From assembly GCF_001984055.1 (NCBI RefSeq), contig NZ_LYVO01000007.1, forward strand, positions 1 to 64,000: DNA of 64,000 nt. The letters run 5' to 3'. This stretch comes from Variovorax sp. KK3 (GTDB taxonomy: Bacteria; Pseudomonadota; Gammaproteobacteria; Burkholderiales; Burkholderiaceae_C). Shown here piece after piece: positions 10,090 to 19,581 of this stretch; position 1 is the stretch's first letter; each line of letters opens with the position of its first letter. The notes beneath the pieces are model-generated. The model was not told the DNA's origin. It did not search any database and saw only the letters and a program-made list of their open reading frames with translations. The position numbers and the translations under genes were made by a program.

Positions 10090-10125
10090 ACCGCAAGTTG
10101 CCCACGCGCTTCGGCGCGCATCGAA

Positions 10126-10157
10126 GCCGGACCCGCATCGCGGGCCCGGCTTTTTTT
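10126..10157 (+). terminator. Rho-independent terminator
   Basis: GCCGGACCCGC and GCGGGCCCGGC form an 11-base stem with a single A-C mismatch around the loop ATC, followed directly by seven T residues. It lies 37 bases after the DUF4148-like stop. Confidence 0.85.
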
Positions 10158-10274
10158 CGCCCGCGAGTCACCATGGCGGCATGGGTGGCTCGAACCGCGG
10201 CTCGAGGTCCAAGGTCTGCGCTTCGTGGCAACATGGCGCCTCGAATCCCACCGCAGACTTCGCGGTTCACATCC

Positions 10275-10628
10275 ATGACATTTCAAACCAAGCTTTTCAT
10301 GGCGATCGCCGCGGCGGACGAGACCCTGTGCAACGGCAGCCTCGTCACCAGCAAGCTTCTGGATGCCGGCGGTGCCCTGCCGCCGTTCGTCGACCTCGCC
10401 GACGGCTCCACGGTCAACATCCAGGATGGCGTGATCAGCATCGACGACGAGGGCCGTGCCTACGCCGAGCAGGGCGGCGAGCCCATCGTGTGGCGCTTCC
10501 GCGCCATGCAGCCACTGACGGCTCAGAACGTGCCGACGATCGACCCGCCACGGCTGAAGGTCTCCGAAGTGGTGGATCGACTGCGCGTGCGCGGCAACAA
10601 CAACCCGCGCGGCCCGCGCTTCGGCTAG
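10275..10628 (+). CDS. Conserved-looking hypothetical protein
   Basis: A 117-residue acidic protein that I do not recognise. It starts MTFQTKLFMAIAAADETLCNG, has a beta-rich middle (VNIQDGVISIDDEGRAYAEQG, then EPIVWRFR), and ends in a basic Gly/Arg/Asn tail (RVRGNNNPRGPRFG). There is no signal peptide or membrane helix. The start was taken at ATG 10275; the upstream in-frame TTG extension overlaps the terminator and is unlikely. No clear ribosome-binding site is present. It is convergent with the ketopantoate reductase-like gene. Confidence 0.55.
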   Translation: MTFQTKLFMAIAAADETLCNGSLVTSKLLDAGGALPPFVDLADGSTVNIQDGVISIDDEGRAYAEQGGEPIVWRFRAMQPLTAQNVPTIDPPRLKVSEVVDRLRVRGNNNPRGPRFG

Positions 10629-10649
10629 GCGCCGCGCCGCGGCATGGAG

Positions 10650-10674
10650 CGCGGGGCGGCTCCGATGCCCCGCG
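10650..10674. terminator. Hairpin between convergent genes
   Basis: CGCGGGGC (10650-10657) pairs perfectly with GCCCCGCG (10667-10674) across a 9-base loop. It sits between the stops at 10628 and 10690 and could end transcription from either side. There is no T-run, so this is a weak call. Confidence 0.35.
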
Positions 10675-10689
10675 TGCGGTGCGGCAAGT

Positions 10690-11661
10690 TCAGTGGCCGG
10701 CCGATGCGGCGCGCTGGCGCACCATGCCCAGCACAGCGTCGATGAAGGGCGTGTCGATGTCCAGCAGGTCACCGATCTCGGCCACTGCGCCGATGATGGC
10801 GCCGATCTCGGGTGCGCGGCCGGCTTCCATGTCCTGCAGCATCGAGGTCTTGACCGGCCCGAGCGCGCGCATGCCGGCGATGCGCTCTTCGGTGCGCATG
10901 CCCAGGTCGATGCCGAGCGCGTCCGTGAGGCTGCGGGCCTCGTCCATCATGCGGCCGATCAGCTGCGAGACCAGCGGGTCGGCCACCATGCGGTCGATGG
11001 TGGCGCCGGTCAGGGCGCTCAGCGGGTTGACGGTGAGATTGCCCCAGAGCTTGAGCCACACCTCGCGGCGGATCTGATCGCTCTGGCGGATCTCCAGGCC
11101 CGAGCGTTCCAGCACCGCGACCGCCCGCGCCAGCGCCTGGCCGCCGGCGTCGACCGCCTCGCCCAGTACCAGCCGGCTGTGGCCGCCGGCATGGATCACG
11201 CCCTCGTCGTCGGTGTAGGCGGCGATGTAGATCATGCAGCCCACGCACTGGCTGGCCGGCAGGTTGCGCGCGATCTCGCCATGCGGGTCCACGCTCTGCA
11301 GGCGCCGGCCGGCGAGGGCGCCGCCGAAGCCCTCGAAGAACCACCAGGGAATGCCGTTCTGCGCCGCGACGACGAGGGTCTGCGGCCCCACCAGCGGCGC
11401 TAGGCTGCGCGCACCCTCGGCCAGTGCGTGGCCTTTGAGACAGAGGATCACCAGGTCTTGCGGGCCGAGCTCGGATGCGTCTTCCGCCACGGGCGGATGG
11501 TCGTGATAGAGCACGCCGCCCTCGCGCACGCGCAAGCCTTCGCGCCGTAACACGGCCGCGCCGCGCGGGCTGGCCAGCAGCGAGAGTTCGACGCCGCCGC
11601 GCAGCAGCCGCGAGGCGATGGCGCCGCCGATGGCGCCGGGTCCGACGAGGGTGATGCGCAT
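10690..11661 (-). CDS. 2-dehydropantoate 2-reductase family protein
   Basis: A 323-residue member of the ketopantoate reductase (ApbA/PanE) family. The N-terminal dinucleotide motif is VGPGAIGGAIASRLL, and the C-terminal ApbA_C helices include EVWLKLWGNLTVNPLSALTG (the conserved K..N..NP pattern) and a late Glu/Asp-rich segment. It would reduce a 2-oxo acid to a 2-hydroxy acid with NADPH, or run in reverse. It is last in the 18.5-10.7 kb catabolic operon, 15 bases after the damaged reductase, so it is more likely a pathway-specific hydroxyacid/oxoacid oxidoreductase than the pantothenate enzyme. Confidence 0.85.
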   Translation of the reverse strand: MRITLVGPGAIGGAIASRLLRGGVELSLLASPRGAAVLRREGLRVREGGVLYHDHPPVAEDASELGPQDLVILCLKGHALAEGARSLAPLVGPQTLVVAAQNGIPWWFFEGFGGALAGRRLQSVDPHGEIARNLPASQCVGCMIYIAAYTDDEGVIHAGGHSRLVLGEAVDAGGQALARAVAVLERSGLEIRQSDQIRREVWLKLWGNLTVNPLSALTGATIDRMVADPLVSQLIGRMMDEARSLTDALGIDLGMRTEERIAGMRALGPVKTSMLQDMEAGRAPEIGAIIGAVAEIGDLLDIDTPFIDAVLGMVRQRAASAGH

Positions 11662-11676
11662 CAGCAGGTGAGCGTG

Positions 11677-12574
11677 TCAGAGGTCGAGGACGAGTTCCGG
11701 GGTCAACGCGCGCGAAACACAGGTGCAGATCACCTTGCCGTCCGCCCGCTCGGCCGCGCTCAGCGCGTGGTCGCGGTGATCGGGCAGGCCTTCCAGCACG
11801 GGGGTCATGCACATGCCGCATTCGCCGCGGCGGCAATCGTAAAGCGGATCGAGCCCGGCGGCGATCAGTGCGTCGAGGATGCTCTGGTCGGCCTTCACGT
11901 CCAGCGTGCGGCCGCTGCCGCGCAGCACCAGGCGGATCGGGCGGTCGTTGGCGAGCGCCACCGCGCCCTTGAAGCTCTCGTAGTGCAGGCGTTCGGCCGG
12001 CCAGCCCAGGGCTTCGGCGCGTTCCAGCACGCCGGCGATCAGCCCGCGTGGTCCGCAGACGTAGAGGTGCCGCGCCTCGCCCGGATCGGCAAGCACGGCG
12101 TCCAACGGCATGCCGCGCGCCGGATCGCCCTGGTCGAAGTACAGCGTGGCGCCGGGCAGCGCGGCCGCCTCGTCGCGGTACGCCATGCATTCCGGCGCGC
12201 GCCATGCAGAGGATGGGCGTGATGCCGATGCCGCCCGCGATCAGCAGGTGCTCGCGCGCCTGTTCGGCCAGCGCGAACTCGTTGAACGGCCCGTCAGCCT
12301 CGAGCACGTCGCCGACCGCCAGCGCGTGCATGGCTGCCGAGCCGCCGGTGCCCGCGGGCTCGCGCAGCACGGCGATCTCGTAGCGATCGCGTTCGTCGGG
12401 GGTGCTGACCAGCGAATACTCGCGCACGCTGGCCTGCCCGTTCGGCAGCACGAGCTTGAACTTGAGGTGCGCCCCGGGTGTGAATGCAGGCAGGGCAGCG
12501 CCATCGCCGCTGCGCAGCTCGATGCGGCGGATGCCCTCGGCAGCGGGCTCGGCCCGCGTCACGATCAATTTCAT
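11677..12574 (-). pseudogene. PDR/VanB-type oxidoreductase, internal deletion and frameshift
   Basis: The N-terminal part starts at ATG 12574 (MKLIVTRAEPAAEGIRRIEL), with a flavin-binding 'EYSLVSTP' segment and the NAD motif GGIGITPI. The C-terminal part, in another frame, carries YVCGPRGLIAGVLERAE and a plant-type 2Fe-2S motif (C-RRGE-C-GM-C, then CTC). The two halves meet near 12187-12203. Compared with phthalate dioxygenase reductase as I remember it, about 20 residues of the strand after GGIGITPI are missing. The 898-base length is not a multiple of three. This is either a real inactivating deletion or an assembly error. The start overlaps the amidase stop (ATGA), so it was part of the operon. 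An intact copy would pass NADH electrons to an oxygenase. Confidence 0.75.
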
Positions 12575-13860
12575 GGTGCGTTCGTCAGAAGAGGATGAAG
12601 GGCCGCGGCGACGGCCAGGAGCGCGCGCTCCTGCCGCGGGTGGCCCACCAGCTGCACGCCGATCGGCAAACCCTTCGGCCCGCGCAGGCCCGGCACGTTG
12701 ACGCAGGGCAGGCCGAGCAGCGTCCATACGCGGCTGAACACCGGGTCGCCGGTGGCGGACAGCCCTGCAGGCGCCTCGCCCGGCGCGGCCGGCACCAGGA
12801 GCGCGTCGAGCCCTTGCATCAGCGCGCCTATGTCGCGCCGGCCTTCTTCCGCAAGAGCAAGCGCGCGGCGGTAGTCGGTCTCGTCGGTGCGACGCCCCGT
12901 TTCGAGCAAGCCGTGTAGCGCGGCGCTGAGCTGCTGCGGGTGCTCGCGCCATTCGGCGTCGAGCTGGCGCGCGGCCTCCCAGGCCATCACTGTCTTTTGC
13001 GCGTCGAGCAGCCCGGCGGTCGGTGCCGGCAGTGCCACGTCGCGCAGGCTCGCGCCGGCCACGCCGGCGAGCTTCACTGCCTGCTCGAAGGCGGCGGCGC
13101 CGCCGGCATCCGCGGCCGGCCATTCATGGGTGCAGCAAACGCCTAGCCGCAGCGCGCGCGGCGCAAGCGGCTGCAAGGCCTCGAAGTCGATCGCCGCCAT
13201 CGCGCAGCGCATCAACTCCAGGTCGTCCGCGCTGCGGGCCAGCCAGCCCAAGGTGTCGAGCGATGGCGAGAAGGGCTTGATGCCTTCCAGGCTCACCTGG
13301 CCGAAGCTCGGCTTGAGCGCGAACACGCCACAGTACGAAGCCGGTCGAATCAGCGAGCCCGCGGTCTGCGTGCCGAAGGCGACGGGCGCCATGCCGTTGG
13401 CCACCGCGGCGGCCGAGCCGCTGGACGATCCGCCCGGCGTGTGGTCCAGGTGATGCGGGTTGGCGGTGGGGCCGGGCTGGAAGTACGCGAACTCGGTGGT
13501 CACGGTCTTGCCCATGACCACCGCGCCGGCCTGGCGCGCGGCAGTGACGCAATGCGCATCGGCCGTGGGCCGAAAGCCTTCGTAGATGGGCGAGCCGTAG
13601 CGCGTCGGCAGGTCGGCGGTGGCGATGATGTCCTTCACGCCCAGCGGCACGCCGCCCAGCAGGCCGTGCACGCCGCGCGCATCGAGCGCGCGTGCGGCCG
13701 CCAGCGCGCCGTCGGCGTCGAGATGTTGCCAGGCATGAATCTGCGGCTCGCGTTCGGCGATGCGTTCGAGCGCGGCGCGCACGGCCGCCTCGGCGCTGAG
13801 TTCGCCTTGCGCCAGCGCGCGGCGCAGCGCGACGGCCGTCATCGATTCATAGCCTTTCAT
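12571..13860 (-). CDS. Amidase (amidase signature family)
   Basis: A 429-residue cytoplasmic amidase-signature enzyme. The Ser-cisSer-Lys triad is complete: Lys76 in LGVKD, Ser145 in TPGGSSSGSA and Ser169 in TQTAGSLIRPA. The spacing (69 and 24 residues) matches malonamidase E2. The family hydrolyses linear or cyclic amides and carbamoyl compounds to acid plus ammonia. Both ends overlap neighbours by 4 bases (ATGA with the CoA-transferase stop and with the reductase start), so it is translated as part of one operon. The substrate is presumably an amide or ureido intermediate of the same pathway, which is inference. ATG 13842 is an alternative start. Confidence 0.85.
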   Translation of the reverse strand: MKGYESMTAVALRRALAQGELSAEAAVRAALERIAEREPQIHAWQHLDADGALAAARALDARGVHGLLGGVPLGVKDIIATADLPTRYGSPIYEGFRPTADAHCVTAARQAGAVVMGKTVTTEFAYFQPGPTANPHHLDHTPGGSSSGSAAAVANGMAPVAFGTQTAGSLIRPASYCGVFALKPSFGQVSLEGIKPFSPSLDTLGWLARSADDLELMRCAMAAIDFEALQPLAPRALRLGVCCTHEWPAADAGGAAAFEQAVKLAGVAGASLRDVALPAPTAGLLDAQKTVMAWEAARQLDAEWREHPQQLSAALHGLLETGRRTDETDYRRALALAEEGRRDIGALMQGLDALLVPAAPGEAPAGLSATGDPVFSRVWTLLGLPCVNVPGLRGPKGLPIGVQLVGHPRQERALLAVAAALHPLLTNAP

Positions 13861-15041
13861 GCCAGCACCCCCGCTTCACGCAGCGCGGCGATGTCCGCAT
13901 CGCTGCGCCCCAGCAACTCGCGCAGCAGTGCATCGCCGTGCTCGCCCACGCCGGGTTCGCGCGCGACCGTCGCAGCGCCACCGCTCGCGAATCGCGCCGG
14001 CTGCGGCACCATGCCGATCTCGCCGAACACCGGATGCGCCACGCGCTGCTCGATGCCGCGTTCGCGGGCCTGGTCGGAGGCCATCGCCTGCGCCAGGTCG
14101 TGCACGGGGCCGGCCGGGATGTCGAGCGCACGGCAGCGCGCCACGGCCTCGTCGACGCTGAGCGTTGCGAACCAGTCCGCGATCGACGCACGCAGCTCGG
14201 GCTGATGCGCGCGCCGCGCGGCGCCGGTGGCGAAGCGTGCGTCGGCTGCCAGCTCGGGCCGCGCCATCGCCTCGCACAAGCGCGCGAACAGCGCATCGGT
14301 CGGCACCACGATCGTCAGGTGCCCGTCGCGGGCCGCGAAGCAATCGACCGGCACGGTCACCGGGTGGCGACTGCCCACGCGCCCCGGCGCGCGGCCGGCT
14401 GCGCGCAACTGGGCCAGGCCCGTCATCTGCAGCGACATCATGGCGTCGAACATGGCGAGGTCGATGGTCTCGCCGGTGCCCGTGTGGTGGCGCGCCTGTA
14501 GCGCCGCGAGCACGGCCCACGACCCGAATAGCCCGGTCCACAGGTCGCTGATCGATTCGCCGGTCGCGGTGGGCGGGCCGTCGGGGTCGCCGGTCAGCGA
14601 CATCAGGCCCGACATGCCCTGGATGATCAGGTCGTAGGCCGGCATGCCCGTGGCCGGGCCCCGCTGGCCGAAGCCGGAGATGCTCAGGTACACCAGCTTC
14701 GGGTTGATGGCGCGCAGCGTCTCGGCGTCGACGTGCAGCCGCTTCGCGACGCCGGGACGGAAGTTCTCCACCACCACGTCGGCCGTAGCCGCCAGCTCCG
14801 CCACGATGGCCTGCGCGCGCGCATCGCGCAGGTTCAGCGCCAGGCTCTTCTTGTTGCGGTTGATCAGCGAGAAGTACACGCTCTCGCCTTCGAGGAAGGG
14901 GCCGAAGCGGCGCGCGTCGTCGCCTTCCGGCGATTCGATCTTGATCACCTCCGCGCCCAGGTCGGCCAGCAGCGCCGTGCAGTACGGCCCCGAGAGCACG
15001 CGCGACAGGTCGATCACGCGCAGGCCCGTCAACAGTCCCAT
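13857..15041 (-). CDS. CaiB/BaiF family III CoA-transferase
   Basis: A 394-residue family III acyl-CoA transferase. It starts with LTGLRVIDLSRVLSGPYCT, continues with LADLGAEVIKIESPEGDD, NRNKKSLALNL and VVVENFRPGV, and has the TGDPDGPP motif whose Asp154 is the likely acyl-anhydride residue. It would activate a carboxylic acid using another CoA thioester, for example from succinyl-CoA, preparing an intermediate for chain cleavage. AAAGGAGA lies 9 bases before the start, one of the stronger ribosome-binding sites in the operon. Its stop overlaps the amidase start by 4 bases. Confidence 0.88.
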   Translation of the reverse strand: MGLLTGLRVIDLSRVLSGPYCTALLADLGAEVIKIESPEGDDARRFGPFLEGESVYFSLINRNKKSLALNLRDARAQAIVAELAATADVVVENFRPGVAKRLHVDAETLRAINPKLVYLSISGFGQRGPATGMPAYDLIIQGMSGLMSLTGDPDGPPTATGESISDLWTGLFGSWAVLAALQARHHTGTGETIDLAMFDAMMSLQMTGLAQLRAAGRAPGRVGSRHPVTVPVDCFAARDGHLTIVVPTDALFARLCEAMARPELAADARFATGAARRAHQPELRASIADWFATLSVDEAVARCRALDIPAGPVHDLAQAMASDQARERGIEQRVAHPVFGEIGMVPQPARFASGGAATVAREPGVGEHGDALLRELLGRSDADIAALREAGVLA

Positions 15042-15057
15042 GTGTCGTCTCCTTTGA

Positions 15058-16743
15058 TCAGAGTGAAGGCAGGTCGAGCGAATGCCGCCGCGCAGTGTCG
15101 ATCGCCTCCGGATACCCGGCATCGGCATGCCGCATCACGCCGCTGGCCGGATCGTTCCACAGCAGCATCTCCAGCCGCCGCGCGGCATCGTCGGTGCCAT
15201 CGGCCACCACTGCCATGCCGGCGTGCGTCGAATAGCCGATGCCCACGCCGCCGCCGTTGTGCACGCTGACCCACGATGCACCGCACGATGCATTGAGCAG
15301 CGCATTCAGGATGGGCCAATCGGCCACCGCGTCGGAGCCGTCGCGCATGCCCTCGGTCTCGCGGTTGGGGCTGGCCACCGAGCCCGAGTCCATGTGGTCG
15401 CGGCTGATCGCCACAGGCGCCGACAGCTCGCCGCGCGCCAGCATCTCGTTGATGGCCAAGCCGGCGCGGTGCCGCTCGCCGAGGCCCAGCCAGCAGATGC
15501 GTGCCGGCAAGCCCTGGAACTTGACGTGCTCGCGCGCCAGCGACAACCAGCGCTGCAGGCCCCGGTCGTCGGGGAACAGTTCGGCCAGCCGCGCATCGGT
15601 CTTGTAGATGTCCTCGGGGTCGCCCGACAGCGCGACCCAGCGGAAGGGCCCCTTGCCGGTGCAGAACAGCGGCCGCACGTAGGCGACCACGAAAGACGGG
15701 AACTCGAAGGCGCGCGCCACGCCGGCATCGAAGGCCACCTGCCGGATATTGTTGCCGTAATCGAAGACCGGAATGCCCATGTCCTTGAAGGCGAGCATGG
15801 CCTCGACATGGCGTGCGATTGACTCGCGCGCCGCCGCTTCGACCGCGGCCGGGTCGGCGGCACGCGTCGCGTTCCACTGCGCCTCGCTCCATCCGGCCGG
15901 CACGTAGCCGTTCTGCAGGTCGTGCGCGGCGGTTTGGTCGGTCACCACGTCGGGCCGCATGCCGCCGGCCTGCGCGCGCCGCACGAGTTCGGGCAGCACC
16001 TCGGCCGCGTTGCCCAGCAGGCCGACCGACAGGCCCGCGCGGCGTTCCTTCGCGTCGGCCACGAGCGCGAGCGCCTCGTCGAGGTCGCGTGCCTGCCGGT
16101 CGAGGTAGCCGGTGCGCAGGCGCATGTCGATGCGGCTCTGCCGCGCCTCCACCACCAGCACCGCGGCGCCGGCCAGTCGCCCGGCCAGCGGCTGCGAGCC
16201 GCCCATGCCGCCGAGTCCGGCGGTCAGCAGCCAGCGCCCCGTGAGCTCGCCGCCGAAGTGCTGGCGCGCGACCTCGCAATAGGTCTCGTAGGTGCCCTGC
16301 ACCGTGCCCTGGCTGCCGATGTAGAACCACGAGCCGGCCGTCATCTGGCCGTACATCATCAGGCCCTGCTTGTCGAGCGCGTTGAAGTGTTCGGCGGTGG
16401 ACCAGCGCGGCACCAGGTTGGCGTTGGCGATCAGCACACGCGGCGCACCCGCGTGCGTGCGGAACACGCCGACCGGCTTGCCCGATTGCACGAGCAGCGT
16501 CTCGTCGGGCGCGAGTCGTTCCAGGCTCGCGACGATGTTGTCGAAGGCCTCCCAGTTGCGCGCGGCCTTGCCGATGCCGCCGTAGACCACCAGGTCCTCG
16601 GGCCGCTCGGCGACTTCGGCGTCGAGGTTGTTCATGAGCATGCGCAGGGCGCCTTCGATGCCCCAGTTGGCGGTGTGGAGCTGGGTGCCGCGCGGTGCGC
16701 GCACGGTGCGCGGAACGGCGGCGGAGGGAAGGCGGTCGTTCAT
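15058..16743 (-). CDS. hutU: Urocanase family hydratase (HutU paralogue)
   Basis: A 561-residue protein, full length for urocanate hydratase. The NAD site is GLGGMGGSQ (176-184), the catalytic-cysteine region is ARICWLG with Cys417, and [18 protein letters not shown] and [16 protein letters not shown] are conserved. Family chemistry is NAD-dependent addition of water across an imidazole-acrylate. Two positions differ from canonical HutU as I remember it: HDPLNGY is HDLQNGY (274-280) and HHGGGVG is HNGGGVG (Asn494). No hutH, hutI, hutG or hutC adjoins it; it sits between a quinone oxidoreductase and a CoA-transferase with a 4-base overlap upstream. It may be a true urocanase, but context favours a related imidazole substrate. 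Confidence 0.85.
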   Translation of the reverse strand: MNDRLPSAAVPRTVRAPRGTQLHTANWGIEGALRMLMNNLDAEVAERPEDLVVYGGIGKAARNWEAFDNIVASLERLAPDETLLVQSGKPVGVFRTHAGAPRVLIANANLVPRWSTAEHFNALDKQGLMMYGQMTAGSWFYIGSQGTVQGTYETYCEVARQHFGGELTGRWLLTAGLGGMGGSQPLAGRLAGAAVLVVEARQSRIDMRLRTGYLDRQARDLDEALALVADAKERRAGLSVGLLGNAAEVLPELVRRAQAGGMRPDVVTDQTAAHDLQNGYVPAGWSEAQWNATRAADPAAVEAAARESIARHVEAMLAFKDMGIPVFDYGNNIRQVAFDAGVARAFEFPSFVVAYVRPLFCTGKGPFRWVALSGDPEDIYKTDARLAELFPDDRGLQRWLSLAREHVKFQGLPARICWLGLGERHRAGLAINEMLARGELSAPVAISRDHMDSGSVASPNRETEGMRDGSDAVADWPILNALLNASCGASWVSVHNGGGVGIGYSTHAGMAVVADGTDDAARRLEMLLWNDPASGVMRHADAGYPEAIDTARRHSLDLPSL

Positions 16744-17729
16744 GAGGCGTCTCCCGATGCGAGCAGCACGCTCTTGCCGGTGGTGCCGCGGCCTGCCAGG
16801 TCGCGCAACGCCAGCGGCAGTTCGCCGAAGGGGTAGGTGCGACCCGGCGCCACGCGGATCGAAGCGCGGGCATGCAGGTCCAGCAGCGCGGCGACCGAGC
16901 GCTCCACCTGCGGCAGGCTCCAGTCGTGCGACCAGTAGACGCCCAGGGCCGACAGGTTCTTCAGCAGCAGCTTGTTGGCCGGTATCTGGGGAATCTGCCC
17001 GCCCGAGAAGCCCACCAGCAGCAACCGCCCGTTGCGCGCGATGCAGCGCAGGCTCTGCAGCGTGGCGTCGCCGCCGACGCTGTCGACCACCACGTCGGCG
17101 CCGCCGTGCTCGCGCACGATGTCGCTCCACGCGTCTTCCATGCTGACCACCTCGTCGGCGCCGGCCGCGCGTGCGGCGTCGAACTTCTTGCGCGAGCCGA
17201 CCAGCGCGATGGACCGTGCGCCGGCCGCGCGAACGAGTTGCAGGCAGGCGAGGCCCAGCCCGCCCGCGGCGGCATGCACCAGCACCGTCTCGCCGGGCTG
17301 CAGGTGGGCGCGATCGTGCAGCGCGATCCACGCGGTGGGCCAGACCACCGGCAGCGTCGCGGCGGCCGCGTCGTCGAGCGTGTCGGGCACGCGGATGGCC
17401 ATGGTCTCGCGCACCAGCGCGTAGTCCGCGAAGCCGCCCCATTCGACCTTGCTGCAGATGCGGTCGCCGGGCTGCAAGGTGCTGCCTGCGGGCGCCTGCA
17501 CCACGCGGCCGGCGATCTCCTGTCCGGCCGCGAAGGGCGGCGGCGGGCGCACCTGGTAGCGGCCCTCGACCATCAGCAGGTCGGAGAAGTTGAGCGCTGC
17601 GGCCGACACCTTCACGAGCAGCTCGCCCGGGCCCGGCACGGGCCGTGGCACGTCCAGGCATTGCAGTGCGTCGATGCGGCCGGGCTGGTCGATGACCCAG
17701 GCTTTCATGGTGCTTGTCTTCATGTTCAT
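16740..17729 (-). CDS. Zinc-free NADPH:quinone oxidoreductase family
   Basis: A 329-residue medium-chain dehydrogenase/reductase of the quinone oxidoreductase branch. It has an N-terminal GroES-like domain ([21 protein letters not shown]), a nucleotide-binding [21 protein letters not shown] and a conserved [20 protein letters not shown]. The zinc ligands of alcohol dehydrogenases are absent. It would reduce an enone, quinone or alkenal-type double bond with NADPH. Start 17729 (MNMK) was chosen because its ATG overlaps the aldolase stop as ATGA; MKAW at 17708 is the alternative. Its stop overlaps the urocanase-like start in the same way. Confidence 0.85.
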   Translation of the reverse strand: MNMKTSTMKAWVIDQPGRIDALQCLDVPRPVPGPGELLVKVSAAALNFSDLLMVEGRYQVRPPPPFAAGQEIAGRVVQAPAGSTLQPGDRICSKVEWGGFADYALVRETMAIRVPDTLDDAAAATLPVVWPTAWIALHDRAHLQPGETVLVHAAAGGLGLACLQLVRAAGARSIALVGSRKKFDAARAAGADEVVSMEDAWSDIVREHGGADVVVDSVGGDATLQSLRCIARNGRLLLVGFSGGQIPQIPANKLLLKNLSALGVYWSHDWSLPQVERSVAALLDLHARASIRVAPGRTYPFGELPLALRDLAGRGTTGKSVLLASGDAS

Positions 17730-18502
17730 GGTGTGGTCTTGAATGAGTCGGGGTCGAGGATTTCGGCCATCAGCGGCTGGCACTGAAACCAGCCGAAGTC
17801 GGGCGTGCCGATCTGCGCCGCGAGCGAACGGGCCTGCGCGTCGGGAATGCGGTGCGGCTCGCCCGCGGCTTCGGCCAGCAGCTGGATGCGGCAGCTGCGC
17901 TCCATGAGCACGAACCACCACAGCGCCTCGTCGACGGTGCGGCCGACGGTCAGCAGGCCGTGGTTGCGCAGGATGGCGGCCTTGTGCGCGGCCAGCGCGA
18001 CGGCGATGCGCCGGCCTTCGTCCATGTCGACCACCAGGCCCATCGGCTCGTCGAACACCACGTGGTCCTCGAAGAAGGCGCACACGTCCTGGTTGATGGT
18101 CGCGAGCGGACGGCCGAGCGACGCGAAGGCGCTGCCGTGCACCGGATGCCCGTGGGCCGCGCAGGCCACGTCGGGCCGTGCGCGGTGGACTTCTGCATGG
18201 ATGGCGAAGGCGGCCGCATTGATGGGCGCGCCTTCGACCACGGCGCCGTCGTGCCGCACCAGCGAGAGGTCTTCCGCACGCATCGCGCCCCAGGGGCGGC
18301 CGAACGGGTTGACCCAGAAGTGATCGTGCAGCAGCGGGTCGCGCGCGCTGACGTGGCCGGCCACGCCGACGTCGAGGCCATGGCGCGCGAGCAGGCGAAA
18401 GCCGGCCGCGAGCCGCGTCTTCGTTTCGTCGCGGCGTGCCTCTGCCGGGCCTTCGCGCGGACGCGCGGCGGGCTCGAATGCGATGGGGTTGATCGCGTTC
18501 AT
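17726..18502 (-). CDS. Class II aldolase/adducin family protein
   Basis: A 258-residue class II aldolase fold protein. The metal-binding histidines are in AAHGHPVHG and ILRNHGLL, with VSARDP and [10 protein letters not shown] near the substrate site. Members are Zn-dependent aldolases, epimerases or decarboxylases acting on hydroxy-oxo compounds. It is the first gene of the 18.5-10.7 kb operon, with GGAG placed about 9 bases before ATG 18502, and is divergent from a LysR regulator across 49 bases. This is the likely carbon-carbon cleaving step; the exact reaction cannot be predicted. Confidence 0.85.
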   Translation of the reverse strand: MNAINPIAFEPAARPREGPAEARRDETKTRLAAGFRLLARHGLDVGVAGHVSARDPLLHDHFWVNPFGRPWGAMRAEDLSLVRHDGAVVEGAPINAAAFAIHAEVHRARPDVACAAHGHPVHGSAFASLGRPLATINQDVCAFFEDHVVFDEPMGLVVDMDEGRRIAVALAAHKAAILRNHGLLTVGRTVDEALWWFVLMERSCRIQLLAEAAGEPHRIPDAQARSLAAQIGTPDFGWFQCQPLMAEILDPDSFKTTP

Positions 18503-18551
18503 GCGAGCACTCCAGGGCTAGAATAAATTTTCAACATGTCGCTACCTCTCC
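18503..18551. promoter_or_regulatory. LysR/aldolase divergent control region
   Basis: Only 49 bases separate the divergent genes. The AT-rich core AGAATAAATTTTCAAC (18520-18535) stands out from about 70% GC surroundings and is the likely LysR contact and promoter region for the aldolase operon. No unambiguous -35/-10 pair could be set. Confidence 0.45.
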
Positions 18552-19499
18552 GTGCCACCTGACCAAGGCGATCGAACCTCCGGCGAAGGCAGTGCCGAGC
18601 TCCGTGCACCCGACTTCTCGCTGCGCCAGCTCTCGTACTTCGTCGCCGTGGCACGGCACCAGTCGCTGCACAAGGCCGCCGATGCACTGCACGTTTCGGC
18701 CCCGGCCGTGTCGGCCGCCATCGCGCACCTGGAGACCACGCTCAACGTCCAGCTCTTCCAGCGTCGCCATGCGCGCGGCCTGGTGCTGACCGAGACCGGC
18801 AGCGCCTTCGCGGTGGAATGCCGCAACCTGCTGCTGCAGTCGTGGGACATCGGCTCCGGCCGCCTCACCGACAGCCGCGAGATCCAGGGCCACGTGCACC
18901 TGGGTTGCCTGTTCTCCTTCGCGCCCTACGTCATTCCGCCGCTGATGCGCCAGATGGCCGACCGCTTTCCGAAGGCGCGGCTCTTCTGGCACGAGGGCCA
19001 TCACGAGTACCTGCTCGAAGGCCTGCAGACCGGCGCCTTCGACCTGGCGCTGATGTACGACTTCGAGGTGCCCTCGGGCATCGAATGCATTCCGCTGCGC
19101 GCCGCGCCGCTGCAGGCCGTGCTGCCGGCCGGCCACCCGCTGCTGCGCCGCAGCCGGCTCACGATGCGCGAGCTCGCCACCGAGCCGCTGATCCTGCTGG
19201 ACCTGCCGCGCACGCGCAACTACATGCTCTCGGCTTTCAGCGCCGATGGCGTGGCGCCGCGCATCGCGCATCGGGTGTACAGCATGACGATGCTGCTGGG
19301 GCTGGTGGCCAATGGCCATGGCTTCTCGCTCCTGAATTTCTGTCCGCCCAACACGCATTCGCGCGAGCTCGAATCCACGCTGCGCACGCCGAACCTGGTG
19401 CTCGCGCATTCGCATCGCTATCGCTTCACGCGCATCGCCGCAGCGGTGGGCGAGATCGTGACGGTGCTGGCCGAAGAGCTGGCTTTCAGGGCCGACTGA
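18552..19499 (+). CDS. LysR-family transcriptional regulator
   Basis: A 315-residue LTTR. The N-terminal winged helix-turn-helix is at about residues 20-80 (LRQLSYFVAVARHQSLHKAA, then APAVSAAIAHLE), with an effector-binding domain at about 105-310. The start is GTG 18552; the ATG at 18536 is out of frame. It is divergent from the seven-gene aldolase-to-ketopantoate reductase operon and is therefore its probable regulator, responding to a pathway intermediate. It converges with the LIV binding-protein gene. Confidence 0.85.
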   Translation: MPPDQGDRTSGEGSAELRAPDFSLRQLSYFVAVARHQSLHKAADALHVSAPAVSAAIAHLETTLNVQLFQRRHARGLVLTETGSAFAVECRNLLLQSWDIGSGRLTDSREIQGHVHLGCLFSFAPYVIPPLMRQMADRFPKARLFWHEGHHEYLLEGLQTGAFDLALMYDFEVPSGIECIPLRAAPLQAVLPAGHPLLRRSRLTMRELATEPLILLDLPRTRNYMLSAFSADGVAPRIAHRVYSMTMLLGLVANGHGFSLLNFCPPNTHSRELESTLRTPNLVLAHSHRYRFTRIAAAVGEIVTVLAEELAFRAD

Positions 19500-19581
19500 A
19501 CGGCGGCCGCAGCGGCGGCAGTTGCCGACGGACGCTTGCAAGTCAGGCATCGCGTCGGCTCTCATGACGACCAGTGCAGTC

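Noticed and set aside
11677-12574. Programmed frameshifting to join the two reductase halves
   Set aside because: No slippery heptamer or stop is present at the junction, and about 20 residues of a core strand are missing, which frameshifting alone cannot restore.
15058-16743. Assignment of the locus to histidine utilisation
   Set aside because: None of hutH, hutI, hutG, hutF or hutC is present, and the coupled genes are a quinone oxidoreductase and a CoA-transferase.
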